A DNA stretch of 64,000 nt from positions 19,721,015 to 19,785,014 of the forward strand of contig NC_092700.1 in assembly GCF_964275005.1 (NCBI RefSeq), read 5' to 3'. Under the pieces are notes generated by a model. The model was not told the DNA's origin and did no database searches. It saw only the letters and a list, made by a program, of their open reading frames with translations. Shown here one piece after another: positions 19,996-34,851 of the stretch. Position numbers and translations under genes: made by a program. Within the stretch, counting starts at the first letter, position 1, and the number at the start of each line of letters is the position of its first letter. This DNA is from Diadema setosum (taxonomy: Eukaryota > Echinodermata > Echinoidea > Diadematoida > Diadematidae).

Positions 19996-22900
19996 GTAAC
20001 AAAATATTATGTTAAGCTGACATTTATCACACCCTCAAATTTTAATTGACCATTTAAACTGCATCGCTAGGGGGGGGGGGGAAATCGTCAATAAACTTGT
20101 AATCACAAAATTACCATTAATTTACAATTGAAACAATTGATGCAGCATGTTGCCAGGCACTATCAAATAATCTTGAGGAGTATAAACTCAAAGAGTGTTA
20201 TATAGATTACAAATTCAAAAACTGAAATGTGAACTTTTGAAAGTGCTGAAATGGCTAATGTGAATGTAATGGCCTGAGGGAATAGACGAGGTTCGCAACT
20301 ACACAAGGCTTCGTGGAAGCATGTAAATTGAAGTCCCGACCTATCTAGTGTTAAAACATAAACAATCGAGCATTCAAGTAAACATGTGCTTCCATCTAGA
20401 GCTGTAGCAGTGCAAAATGTGTTGCATATAGTTACTTTAACATCATGTAATCTGTTCTTGGTGAATTGGCAACAAATTTAAGAAGATTCAACAGCTGAAG
20501 AGATTAGGGAGCTTAAGATTTGCTGTGCGGACGTTTGAGACGACGCTTGAGCTGGACGTTCTCCTCTCCCCTGCGTCGCGCTGAAAAATAGCTTTCGATT
20601 CAATACGCTGGGACGCAACGTATAAAAAATACAATCTCGCCCCCATATGATCGGTGCATGAATTAGCTCTGTACGTCGTGAACTGAGCGGACGTAAAAAT
20701 AGCCCAGAAAGCGTAGTGAAAAACTCAGACAACGCAAGCTAAAAAAAAAAAAAAAAAAAAAAAAAAATCGACTTGACGCGCGCTTTTGCGCATGCTCAGA
20801 ATATTTCTTTTTTTTTTCCTCTGAACGTCCCCGTCGCGAAAATCTACAGCTCCCTATTAGCAAACTATGCAAAAGTTTGATCATTTCATCCAAAAGAGTT
20901 TATGAATTAAACCACTTCCCTTTGATTTTTTCACATTATTTGTATATGCTATACAATATGCAGTACTGTACAATACCGACGTGCCTTCTGATGAGGTTAG
21001 GATAATAACTTCAGAAGCAATCTTTAAACCATGGGTTTCAAATAACGACGGGTCACTGCAGTGAATTACTCTGCCACTGTAATAGAAGAGAAAATATCAA
21101 AATCCATAATTAGCTGGACGGATTGCTCTTTTTGTTGTTATAAATGTAAAAATGTGGGGAAAAGTCTAGGTTTGTTTTGAAATTATTTGCGCGTGTTGGT
21201 GTCGCGAAGATTCTACAGTATTATTCATACTAAAAAAAAAAAAATCAAAGCTCAGTCGGTAGCGCGTCTGCCTCCGACCCAAGCGGCCCTAGAACCCGAG
21301 TCTGGACTGAGCAATGTTGTGTGTAACCATACCGTCCCCTCTAGCAAGAGGCAAAAACACTCTGTCCCTCGGATAGGACATAAAATGGAGGTCCCGCGTG
21401 TGAGAGAGTCACAACTCATGCACGTAAAAAGATAACGCTTCTTTCATTTATCGCAAAGAGCAGGGTGTTTAACCCGGTGAAGTGGTACCGCCTCACGTCC
21501 AACTGGACCCCTTGGAAGACCAGCTTAGCGTAGATGAATATGGGCTGTCCAGCCATCTTCTCAGATGGAAATAAACAAACAAAAAACGAGACAAAAAAAA
21601 TGAGGAGTTTCATCGCAAAACGGGAAAAGCGCTAGTCATCTGTAAATATTTTAAGTATGTCCACTATCAAATGAAACCTTTCCACTGATACCCCTACCAC
21701 CAATTGCATAGAGAGGAATTTTCTGTGAATTATTGACAAAGAACACTCCCATATGTTTTTGTTTTTTTTTTTTTTTGATTTTAGCAGGTTTAATCGCACC
21801 AATCTCAAATTGGCAAGAATGGAGTTACAATGTAACTCCTTTAGCCATCAAACTCTTCATAATAATACAAATTACAAAAATCTTGAATATGCATTTAACA
21901 CAGATCCTCCTTCAGCATTCCGGCTTCGACCATGAGAAAGACCACGTGGCGCAGATGCTCGGCCAACACACCAGCTTCTACGACCGGAATTTCCGGTCGA
22001 AGTTTGAGCGTGACGTCACCCCTATCATGATGGCGGCAAGGTGCAACGAGGTGGAGATACTGCGGCTGTTCTTGGATAGAGGTATCGGACCCACGTAGGC
22101 CTACTTCTACCGGAAGTATCAAGACATGTAACAGGCCGATCGCTTTGAATCCATCGCGCCGCTGTCTGACCAGTCAAAAGGCCCATTCATTTATATGAAG
22201 AGCTCACGATATCACGTATTCTTGGTCACAGTCTCTGCTGGAAAATGTACATGTAGAAATGCATGTTGATTTGTGTTGACTCATGATACCCTCAACATCA
22301 TTTTTGTGGTGAAATACATCTAGAAAGATGCCACAATTATATTTTCAAATAATTTCTCTTCTATTTTTCTTCAGATTTCTTGGATACGCCCACAAAAAGA
22401 AAAACCTTCCAAACCAAGTTCTAGTTGTAACCTCATTTGTTAATCATTGCTATAAAGTACTGATATGATTAACAAAAGACATTGGAATGCATTTTCCCCT
22501 CGACTCAGCATAACTTGCATGATTCTTGTGATATCGATGTGACTAACAAAAGATATGGTGACAGAACATGCAAGTTTAAGGTCCTGTTTACCATTGGAGT
22601 AGTGATTAAAAGAAATGTTCAAGATATCACATTTGATGTATAATGTGTAGGTCTGTTCTATCACAAAGCATCCTACCATATATAAAATGTTTGCAATAAA
22701 GCCTAAAATATAAGGAGATATTAGTATTTTTCTCATTAAACCGTAACTGTAGACGGTTTAATCTGGAAACGTTCTTATCTAGTGTTAACATTTTGTAAAT
22801 TTAACAATACTTAACATGGATTATACGGATTCAATTTTTCACAGTGGTTGTTTCTATCCCTAACTCACATTTTATAACTATTTTAGAGCGCTAATGCTCT

Positions 22901-25900
22901 TTGTTTTTCTTCTGCAAATGGTAAATTATGCCTTTAAGCTCCTATGCATTCCAATGTCTTTTGTTTATCACATTAGCACTTTAGAAATGATTGGCAGATG
23001 AGGTCACAACCAGAATCTCGGTTTGGAAGGATTTTTGGGCGTATCCAAGTAATCTGAAGAAAAGTAGAAAAAAAAATATCTGAAAATATATGGATTTGTT
23101 TCTAAATATTATTTTAACCGTAGAAGTGATGTTCAGGGTATTATGAATCAACACGAACCAACATGCATTTTTATGTAATAAAACCTTTATGGCCCCACAG
23201 AATGTGCTTGGTAACATGGCGGCGCGGGGGCTTTGCTTTTGTGTAAGCGTGTATGTGTCAATGAGATATCTTGATAGATCTTGCGGAGATCCATGTATCG
23301 CACCCTACTAACTTAACTGCTATCGCGTAAACAGACAGATTGATATGGGCCGCCAAAAGCATTTTCGGAGTGATATTGTGAAGGCTACAGCGTTAGCTAG
23401 AGTACAAGGTAGTTCAAGTATAACTTTAGCGTAATCGAATATTGTCTTACATTTTTGTTTCGCTTTATTCGACAGGAGAGGTGATCGTGAAACCGCATCA
23501 CCCGTATTGCGAGTGCACCTCTTGCCTGAACCGGAAGGAATTCGATCCGCTCATGCACTCACTGACCATCATAAATGCCTACAGGGCGCTGTCCAGTGAG
23601 GCCTATATCTGCTTGACCAGCCAGGATCCCATCCTCACGGCATTCCTACTCAGCAAAGAGCTCAATACCCTCTCGCTCACGGAAAAGGAATTTAAGGTCA
23701 GTTGTTATTCCTGAAGACGTGCATGTACATGAGTGAAAGCGAGAGTACCAGGTGGACAAACTCACAATGAAACCTGGCTTTGATTGTCTGTTCCTTTACA
23801 TCCGATACAAAATAACTAACTTAGACCAAGAAGGTTCAAGAGATAGAGCAACAAGGGTTTTATTCCCTTGGATCCCTTCTTTGATGCCGCTATTATATTT
23901 GAAGCATGTGTTAAGCTAAAGCTGCCCCACAGATAGGAAGACAATGAATTCATGTTTGGGGGCATAATGACCAGTCACTTCTAAGGAGGTACAGTATATC
24001 TTTATAATACAACTGTAGTAGTTACTTTTTGCTGCCCCGCTAAAAGATTAGCGGTACTTACTGCATGGTGCAGATATTTGGATGCGCGATGAAAATTGCG
24101 CAATGATAGATGAAAAAGAAACCAAATTTTCCCGGCCTTACATGACTTCTATCTAAACTGGCACATGTATGAATAGATTAAGAACCTACTTGAATACATT
24201 ATAATTTTGTTGGAAATGTTCGGAGAAACAATAACATCTGCTTTCCAGTAAGGGTATTTTCAGAGCATACATTTTACATTTTACCCATATTTCTGGACGG
24301 GATTTATTTTCGTTTCATATACTTTATCAGCAGTTAAGATTTAATTTCATTTAGTAAATAAAAGGGAAGATATATCCGACATTACGATAAATCTCCAAAT
24401 TGCTCAGAAAGACGCTGATGAAGACGTAACCTCATCCATTGCCGGAGGCTAAAAACAACAACAAGAACAACAACAACAATACACAAACAAACAAACAAAC
24501 GAACAAACAAACAAACGCCCATGAAAACATAAAATCCTCCCTTGGCGGAGGTAATAACTGTAAAACAACCACGTGATGTAAATGGAATATTATTGCAGTC
24601 ATATCAAGTGTTTATGGCAATACGGGTTATCTGATCCACGTTGATGTGCACTTAGTTCAAATACTTATTACGAGGTAGTTAAAGGAGACCTCCGGATGGT
24701 TTTCATTTTTTTACATTCGAACAACGATAAATTACTTTCACTGAGTAGAGGGTTTCAGATTTTTTAGTGATTTGGATGAGGAATATGAATGTTTTCACTA
24801 TTATAACAAATTGCAATGAACATGGATGATGACATGGCAGGCTCACCATAAGAATGCATGAGTTAGGGCTCAAGGAAACAGAACAAAAGAAGAAGGTATG
24901 CATACATTCTACACAGGTGAACCTGTTAATCAAGCGGTATTGTAATGGAATTACACTGCTACATCGCTTAGATAAGTGAGGCTCCTATGTCATCAACACT
25001 GTTCAGTGTAATTTGTTTAAGATTTTTCAGATTATTGGTTTCTCTGTTCAAAGACCACAATGAATTTCACAAATCTGTACATGGAGCTGTCAATAAGCCA
25101 GTTCGGAGTTCCACTTTGCGCATGAGCAGAAACAAGGTCATTCGGACCAACAGGCATGTTGGTTTTTAATTTCACTGGGATAAGCATCTGCAATGTAATG
25201 ATTATTCATGAAATACTTATAAATGCTGCTTGCCAGCGCATCCACCTGGCAGCATCAATAGAAAGAGGTTGTTAATACATTCAGTGCAAAATAATGAAAG
25301 ATGCTTTCCCAAGTGTTATCTGACGGATCATTCTGGTCATCTGGTCTACGCAACTTCATTCTTTGTTTGAACAGGATCAACGAATTCCATAAATTGTTAT
25401 GTAAAGCTTACGCATTATGTTGCTCTAAAACGAGTGAAATGCCCCTAATCGACTGAGAAAAAAGAAAGGTCATTCGGACCAATGTGCCCATGAGCTAACT
25501 CCGAAGTGGCTTATTTATGTACTACATGATGTGAAATTATGAAAATCGCCTGAAATGCCCCTTTAAGCACAGCGTTCATTTCTTGGACCCCGTTTACAGT
25601 GCGAGGCTCGGCCGTCTTCATTTCAGTGTAAACGCGCAAAAGGCCAAATGCGAGGCTAAAATTGGCCACGCTCTGGAGGTGGTCTCGTCGCGGCCGAGCC
25701 CGGCCTCTTCTTGGTGAAAACGCAAACTGGGCCAAATGCGCGGCCAATTTTAGTCTGGCTTCCAGACCCTCTGCCCGTACAATTTCGCTATTCACGATAT
25801 TAACCCCCTCAACGTCGAAAACTAATATAGTTTAAGGTGGTTTTGTCCTGCAAAGGATTTTTCCTTCGGCAAAGGCCTTTCCTTCGGCAAAAGGCCTGGC

Positions 25901-28026
25901 TCGGCCGAGCCGCGGCCGAGCCAGGCCTTTTCTCAGTGTAAACGCAAACTGGGCCAAATGCGCGGCCAATTTTAGTCTGGCTTCCAAACCCTCTGCCGGT
26001 ACTATTTCGCTATTCACGATATTAACCCCCCTCAACGTCGAAAGCTTGTATAGTTTAAAGTGGTTTTGTCCTGCAAAGGATTTTTCCTTCGGCAAAGGCC
26101 CGTTGCCCGAACGGCGAGTTCGTCGCCACGGAATCCAGTTGGCAAAGGGTCTGAAAACCAGACTATACCAAATTACGTTTATGTTGTCGTGGTGGCGCTC
26201 TGCTTGTAAACAAATGCAATTCGGCGGGGCTGGGCCGAGCCGCGGCCGAGCCTCGCACTGTAAACCCAAAACGAGGTCTTAGAGTCGATCTCTTAAGATG
26301 TATACCAGAATAGTTTTTAAAAAGAAAAAAAAAAAAAGCTGCATCATATAGCAAGCGCGATACCTGGGTTTAGTCATGGGTGAGAATTTTTTTTAAAGAA
26401 ATATACACACACACACACACACACACACAAAACATTTTAATGTTCCCTAATAAACAGCTAAGTAAGTGATGAGAAATCCATAAATAGGAAATGCTCCTTT
26501 TGAGCAACGGCTTTCATATTAATGCGTTTACGTAATATTGTACACACTGTCACATTCTTCGGCTTTAAAGACACCACAACCCAAATATAAATAATTATAG
26601 AGAGCAAAAGAAGCAATTAAAGTAGAACACATCACTAAAAGTATGAGCAAAATCAGAAAATGTAGATTAAACAGTTGTTTAATTCTTCGGTGCTTTCATG
26701 GCCATCGCTGGATAAAGATACCACTACACTTCATGACGTCATTACGAATACAACACATACAAAATATAAAGAAAATTCAAAATATTTTCATTCATCTAGA
26801 ATAATGAAAGAACTCTTGACTTTCTTCCTTTAGAAAACAGAGGATATATCAATGTTAGTAGCTAGCCAATAAAATTTGTACTTTTCATTAAGACATACAA
26901 TCTTGAGAGAGTTTACTTAATACATTTTCTTTATAATGATGTTGCAGTTGTCTTCTTATACAGCGATGACGCCACCAAAACTTTAAAAAATCACAACTTT
27001 TTGATCGATAGTCCTATTCTCCTCAAGCTTTAATTCATGTGTTTGGGTAACATTGCTGCTTTCGCTTTATCAACAATATAATGTTTGGGTTTGGGTTTAC
27101 TTTAAAATCCCATATAGCAATTGATGTTATTTTGCACTTATTTTCAAAGGTACCTATTCAAATGATTCAGAGAATGTTCATAAAAATAACAATAGGTCTA
27201 TATCAAAGACAGAATGAAGATCCCGGAAGTTCATATTGTATGCACATACTTTTTAGATCTTGGTTATATCTTCAAGTCTCCCATGCAATTGCAACAACAT
27301 GATTGATTTTGAAAACATGACAAATATCTTAAAAAGATAGCGTTATTTTAGGCAAATAAACGTGGTTTTGTGTAGAATATCAGCAGAGGGAGAAGAGCTC
27401 ATGTGTAGTACACGGAGAGGTCAATAGACTTGAAGGAATAGAGTTGTAATGATGAGCACTTTCTGTTTCTTTGTGTCCTCCAAAGTATCACCATAGTACA
27501 CGTTTGATGATAGCATTGGCACGTTCTCTGTAAGTACAGGAGTGCAGGTACACTCTGACAGATAGTTCAAGTACAAAATTCCTCATTTTGCATTTATTGC
27601 CGATGTGATAATTGATATATGGGTAAAAGTGCATTGCACTGTTGATTATATTGCCATGGACAGGTCAGTATACCAGCAACTAAAAGAGAATTAGTTCAGA
27701 GGGCTTTCTTATACCCTATTTACCCATTGTGTGCCAGGGTTTATAGGTAGTGTGTATAACGCGAAGGAGTTCTCTGTGTCAGTTGCACTCAAAGCATACA
27801 AAGGATTAAACATGTTGGGAATGTAGCTAGGATCCCTACGTAATAGCAAGCAGTTAACTGTTGATGGGAATGCTTACTGGTTATTTGGATAAGGATAGTA
27901 TATTCTTCGGCATAATGTCATGAAATGTGTCAAAGGGAATTATATCGACTATTCCTATGTGCAGGCCGCATGTCAGGGAAAACTCGAAGTGGCCCTGAAA
28001 CCCTGCTAGGGATAGCTGGTTTTCTG

Positions 28027-28061
<35 letters not shown>

Positions 28062-28451
28062 TTGTTTTGTTGTGTGCTGTCAACCAATTATTGTTAAATT
28101 CAAAATAATGCATCAGTTGAGAGATGAAACCAAAATTATTGAGAGGCATCGTGTTTCGTGACTTTATGTATCTTTTTCTGCATGTAATAAGGCTGAAACG
28201 TATCCTGAAGTGTGTTTTCCCCCTTTTAATAGTGATTCACTTTATCTTTTATTCAGTTTCTGAAAAAGAGTCGAGAGTTTATAATTCGTTTAAGTTTTGC
28301 AAGACAACGCTAAAATGCTAGTTGACAAACTTCTTTTGAGGGTATAGGCCTCACATTAGGGAGCTTAGCCCGGTCAGAGGGATTTGGCGTTCTTCTGAGC
28401 AAGGGACAAACGTGTGTGAGGGGGGAGGGGGAGGCTGCAGTCCTCCCACCC

Positions 28452-28496
<45 letters not shown>

Positions 28497-31400
28497 CTCT
28501 CTCTCTCTCTCTCTCACTCACTTAACACGCACACACATTCACATCAAAATTCAAGACTTTGGTATGGTTCCGCCTTGACATTCCGCGGGAAGTGAGAAAT
28601 TGACCCTTAACCTAAACATGAACATGCGCATGAATTTGAATGTTATGGTTGGTCTTTGATAAAGAGATGACATTGACGTTTTAAAGCCTCACAATCGTGG
28701 CGAGTGGTTAGTGCGGCACGGAGACGAACGCAACACGCTGCCTCCCCCCATTCTGTATCAAATGTAGTGACACCGAATGAGAATAGCGTCTTCTGGCCTC
28801 TCTCCTCCAATCACCGCAGCTCGCGGTCACAATGTTTGTGTATGATGCGTACACACACACACACACACACACGTGTCTCAGTGGCAGCATTGTCCCACAC
28901 GTTTATGGATAGCACTGCAGTCTGGCATTGCGCAATTGAGTACCTGACTATAAGAACGACCCAAGTCCAAATTTGGCTATCGCGTTTGAAAGCCATTTAC
29001 GTAGTCATGCAAATACAGATAATCATTCAAGTGACTGTTTTATATTCAAATTTGAATTAATAACACCCCAATAACCGAAAACACTTAAGGGAGTAGGGCA
29101 TTTTTTTATTAATTTCCATTTTTCCTAAATTTTCTCTAATGGACTTGGGTCGTTCTTATATTCATATATTCAATTGCATGCACAAATTTCGTTCGTTCGG
29201 AGGAGTTACGCAGTAACGTACCATTAGGGGGGACGATCGTCCGACTTTAATAGCGACGAGTATACCCAAAACCTTATTTACCACAGATATCATTTTGAAG
29301 ATAATTTCAGCAGCACAGGTACCCTACCGACATCCCTTAGTTAGCCGTATCATTCATTACTGTACGATCATTTTTTATCTTTCCTTGAATTCCCTGTTTT
29401 GCATATTTTAATTGACATCTCAATCAAGATGCTGGTCTTCATTCAGTCAACGCAAAGTTGTCATTCTTCATACATGTAGTACCATCACATTTACTCTTTG
29501 TCACGTTTATTTATGAAACATTATCAGGTATTGCCCTTTCATCAACAGACATCTGGGTTCTTTAAAAAAGATCTCAGGTTAAAGAACATGTGTGTAAACA
29601 AAGAAATAACAACATGTTAGGATGTGTCATAGAGATTATGATTCAATAAGGTAAATGTTATTATATGAAAAACACAGAGAAAGAAAAGATCAGAATGACA
29701 AAAAAAAAGGTGTCCTCACTGTCAAGTAATCGTTTAGTTTGTCGTGTTTGTGATCGGGGGCAACTAGCAATGTAATTATTCGATGTTTGATAGAGAACAG
29801 ATATTCGACATGACATCATGGTTATACACGATCATGAGTATTGCACAAAATTTTCGTAGAAATCAAGCCTGAGTTTCAAATTTAACCACATTAGGCCAAT
29901 TAGAAATGACTGTAACATTCAATTAACAAATAGTGAATACAGTGCCCTAGTGTGAAAACACCATGTGAAACGCAGTGTAAACATGCTGTGAACACAGTGC
30001 GAAATGTCTTCACACTGTTCATTTTTAGCGTTTTAAACATTGTGAACACAATGTGACTCATTAATATCCAGTGTGAAACAGAACATCTCCGCGGAAGAGC
30101 GTTCATGCGGGCTCAGCTCATCCTTTGCCATTGCGCAGCGCACTGCGCAGTTTTACCTTGTCTCTGCAACTCGAGCCGGACCTCCTGTTAAATCCTTCTA
30201 CCAACTGATCAGTCAGTTTATTGTAGGCCTTTACGCTTTTATTTCGGTGAATACCTTCCAATAAGCTGTGGCATTCAGGCTCTGTCCAGAGATCGAGGAA
30301 TAATCTTAATTCTTCGTCTCTCCAATTGTTTCCCTTGGTAGACACAGCTGCAGCCATTATATTATCAACTCAATCGGAGAGTAATTACATGTATCATTGT
30401 AATAAATAGCTAGATACTACCATAGAATCGGTGTATGGCGTTGATGTAAACAAACTAGTGCAGGTATGGTACCGAAACACACGATTCATAAGACGTACAC
30501 AAGCGCGCGAACAGAACCTGAAGTAGTCTAGCTTCTGGACTCTTTTTACTCGTAGCGGTGATCGTGTACGCGTCAAGCCGTATGAGGGCGTGACACCCGA
30601 GGATTGCGATACGCCGAGAACTGCGATTGGGCGCGCAGTCTCTCAATTATCGCAATCAGAAAGTTTGCGCCCTCTCTTGGTTTATCGCACCAAGGAAAAG
30701 GGGACGGAGCCCAGACTAAACCTGAAGCGATTGTGATTCTGCCAGAATCACAATCGCCGAAACCACATGAACACAACCGTGATTTCAATCATGATTCTAT
30801 GACGTCTTTGTGCGCTGTGCGCATGCGTGTCTCATGGGGTATCCCACAGCTTCTTGTTCTGTTCGCGTGCTTGTGTACGTCTTATGAATCGTGTGTTTCG
30901 GTACCATACTTACACTTGTTTGTTTACATCAACGCCATACACCGATTCTAGCTGTTTAATATAATAATACATGTAATTACTCTCCGATTGAGTTGATAAT
31001 AGTAATGGCTGCAGCGCTGTGTCTATACCAAGGGAAAACAATTAGAGAGACGAAGAATTAAGATTATTCCTCGATCTGTGGGCAGAGCCTGAATGCCACA
31101 GTTTATTGGAAAGTACTCTCTAAAAAAAAATCGAGTGAAAATTTTCACTCTAAAAAGAGTGAATACAAAAAAGAGTGAATTTCGAGTGAAATTGGAGTGA
31201 ATTTTGAGTGAAAATGCTCATTTTCACTCATTTTGGAGTGACGTCAGGGATCACTCGAAGATTTTTTTAGAGAGTATTCACCGAAATAAAAACGTAAAGG
31301 CCTTTAATAAACTGACTGATCAGTTGGCATAACGAGGTCTAGTGGCTCGAGTTCCAGAGACATGGTCAAGCTGCGCAGTGCGCTGCGCAATGGCAAAGGA

Positions 31401-34308
31401 TGAGCAGAGCCAGAATCAGCGTTGCGAAAGCCCGCATGAACGCTCTTCCGCTGAGACCGTGATTTGAAACGCCGTTTTGAATCATGATTCATGTTTGTGA
31501 TTCTTGCTACGAAATTCGCATGAACGCGGCCTATATCAACACTGTATGAAGAGCAACATCGCAATTCGTCCCCTCCCTATTTAATTCGAGCCATGTCATT
31601 GCATGTCACATAGCCGACTATGTAAACACATTATGAACACACCGTGAGATATTGTATTCTCTACAGCAGAGAAGTACGTCGTCCCCACTCACATAATAGG
31701 GTGCTTTCGATTTTCGCGACGGGGACGTTTAGAGGGAAAAAAGTGTTCTGAGCATGCGCAGAAGCGCGCGTCAAGTCGATCTATTTTTAGCTTGCGTCGT
31801 CTGAGTTTTTCACTACGCGTTCTGGGCTATTTTTACGTCCGCACAATTTGGGACGTAGGGAGCTACTTCCTGCACCGATCATTATTATGGGGGCGCCATT
31901 TCGTTTGTTTTTAATACGTTGCGTTCCAGCGGGACAAACGGAAGGTTATACAGTTGCGACGTCGCAATCTTATTGGTTACGGCAGGCGACCCACACAAGA
32001 AAAATGGGCGAATGATGCCGTTCCCTCATGGTTATCCCCAAGTGACTAGCGAGTCACTAAACTGTATAGGTCAACCAGGAGCATTGTGTCATACTCTTGT
32101 TCGTTTGTTTGTTTGTTTGTTTGTTTGTTTGTTTGTTTTTATTTCCGAAACAATAAAATCATATCCAAAATAAACAGTGTTGAACATGACATAACTGAAA
32201 CATGAATCAAGGTTGAAGTATCAAAACACAATGAAAACAAATTGACATGTGACAATATTGAGAACATGTAACGGTGGATAGCCAATTTCAGATATATCAA
32301 CATGATAGATCTGAAATGGGCTATGGGATCCAAGATTTACAAACCTGTATAATAACTAACATGTCTTTAATTCATAGCAATCATAATATCTACAATCATA
32401 TCTCAAAACCATCCCTACAACAACCCCTCCTTCTCCCCCGCCCCCGTACTCATCTTGGATGAACGACCCCTCTATTCAGATAATGATAACATCATGAGAA
32501 TTGATTCTGCCCATCCCAGAACCAATACCGAGATCTGGAGGAGAAGTGCAAGGAGTTCGCCTCCAACCTGATTGATATGTGTCAGAACACGAGCGAGGTC
32601 AAGACAATCCTCCAGCAGGAGGCGACGACGGAGGAAGAGATTGCGAAAGCAAAGCCGAACCCCAGGCTGGACACACGAGGTGACGACAACCAACTCCCAA
32701 GGCTTGAGCTGGCCATCAAATATCGACAGAAGCAGGTGCGGCCGTAGGTGGCAGAATTTCATTGAAATGGAACACTTCATCTCATTCTATTTCATTTCCG
32801 ACAAAATTATGAAAATATATGAGAAACCAATACTAAGAAAAATCTTAAACAAATTACACTGAACAGTGTTGATGACATACAGCCTCACATATTTCAGAAA
32901 TGTAGCAGTGTAATTCTATTACAATACCGCTTGATTGACAGGTTCACCTGTGTTGAATGTACGCCTACCTTCTTCTTTTGTTATGTTTCTTTGAGCCCCA
33001 ACTCTTTTTCTCTAATCTTTTATGACATTTGCATATACTCCCCCAAAAAAACAAAACAAAATAAACCAAAACAAAACAAAAACAGTACAATGTAACTTTT
33101 GCATATACAAGCGACATTAATGCAGATCATTTTTCTTTTCTTTTTTACAATAGAGCCAAACTTGAAGTTCAAGGACATGCATGCTGTATGAAGGAAAAGA
33201 TGTCGGAAATATTGTTATTGTGTCTTTGTGTCTTTGCGCAAGTATTCAGTCAGGTTCCAAGATAAAAATATGTAAAACGTATAACACCTGACCAAGGGTG
33301 ATGCGATATATAAAAAAAGAATGAATTCAAGAGAATAAAATGAAGACAACAATGAATAAAGACTATTTGTCTATATATATTTTTGTCTTCATCTACACTC
33401 CGTGATCACATGAAGTAAATGCAAAGAGCTGTTGTTTGTAGTTTTGAAAAAAAAAAATCCATTTCGTATATTAGGGATGAATACTCTTGAAAACTTCCGT
33501 GACTTCAACCAATGACACTTTTGCCACTTTCTCTCCGCCTCTCTCCCTCTCTCTATGAGTGTGCCTGTTTGTATATCATATATTCTTTTTTCGATGCCTA
33601 TACAAAGCCAGCTTGATTTTTGTTCTATAACATTTCTTGTTCCGCACAGTTTGTGGCCCACCCTAACTGCCAGCACCACCTGTCGACCCTGTGGTATAAC
33701 GGATTCCCCGGGTGGCGCCAAACCAGTAAATTGCGAAGATTTCTCCTCGCTCCACTGATATTGCTGATGCTTCCTTTCTCCGTTATTGGCTACCTCGTCT
33801 ACCCTTACGGAAGGGTAAGGCCTATCTCGTTGTTCGTTTTGTATCATGCGTAATGTCTTATAAATGCTGTGCATGTACAGTGCATTCCCGTTATGACGAA
33901 CACGCCTGTAACAAAAAAATCTCGTTACAGGGAATTAAAAATTCAGGTCAAAAGAAATGTATTTATACAATGTATAAGAAAATTATCCCAAGGACTTGTA
34001 ACAACAAAATTTATATCTTCTCCATGTAGATATGTAGATATATAATAACACATTGTTAATAGAGAAAGAAAGAGACTTATGGTATAAAATGATTATGACA
34101 TCTTTGCAACTGTTTTATTGTAACCTGGCCTACTCTTTGTGCGTTCATAACATATTTTTCTTTCATAATATTTTCATGAATGTTTAACATCTGACAAAAG
34201 GTTAACATGCCACGCACAGGTCGTTTGAATATAACTTTGTGTTTGAAGGTACATTTTGTATTTTTCTGATTATTCTGATAACTGTATTTATGCGATGTGT
34301 GTGTCTGC

Positions 34309-34343
<35 letters not shown>

Positions 34344-34814
34344 CGCGGGTGGCCGTGTGTGTGACTATTATTTGAACATTAATGTATACAAAAAATATAT
34401 ATGGTTTAGCTCCCACTCGTATGGTTAATGAAATAGAAATGGTTTGTGACAGGCATTCTCATAATACTCGTTTAGCTGACTCACTCAATGTGGCCCTACC
34501 AAAACCATGCAAATCTTGCATGTTTTAGTTTCTCAGGAGCACACGTATGGAATTCATTACCAGACACCTTACAAAATGCCCGGACTGTTCAGAATTTTAA
34601 GCGTATATATAAGCAGTTATATTTTCTGTGATATTTCCTTCTCGTTGTGACCATCTCAGCTGCTGCAGATAATCTTTCCTGTTAATTCTGTTTCAGTACT
34701 GAAAATTGTTGATCAGCTTGTTGAAGTTCTTTTGTCTTTTTTGTCACCTCTTTCTGCGAGAGATTGCGAGGGAATATTATCGTGTTTTTATGCTCGTGAA
34801 TCTTATGATAATTA

Positions 34815-34851
<37 letters not shown>

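Larger units (their letters stand above)
30070..31480. mobile_element. Palindromic element carrying a Myb/SANT-like ORF twice
   Basis: The left arm (about 30070-30560) and right arm (about 30800-31480) are inverted copies. Paired blocks include CGTTCATGCGGGCT, CATTGCGCAGCGCACTGCGC, CACAGCTTATTGGAA and TACACAAGCGCG. The left arm keeps an intact short ORF (30118-30357, minus). The right arm has the same ORF in the plus orientation, broken by changes and by a nested insertion at 31116-31274. The spacer near 30727 contains a perfect 31-base hairpin. It lies within intron 3 of TRPC gene 1. Confidence 0.75.

Noticed and set aside
25832..26269. Minus-strand ORF of 145 codons
   Set aside because: It lies in a GC-rich TIR element with an internal duplication, and the peptide repeats itself accordingly.
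33389..33874. Minus-strand ORF of 161 codons
   Set aside because: It is antisense to TRPC exon 5 and its flanking intron; high GC of the real exon keeps the antisense frame open.
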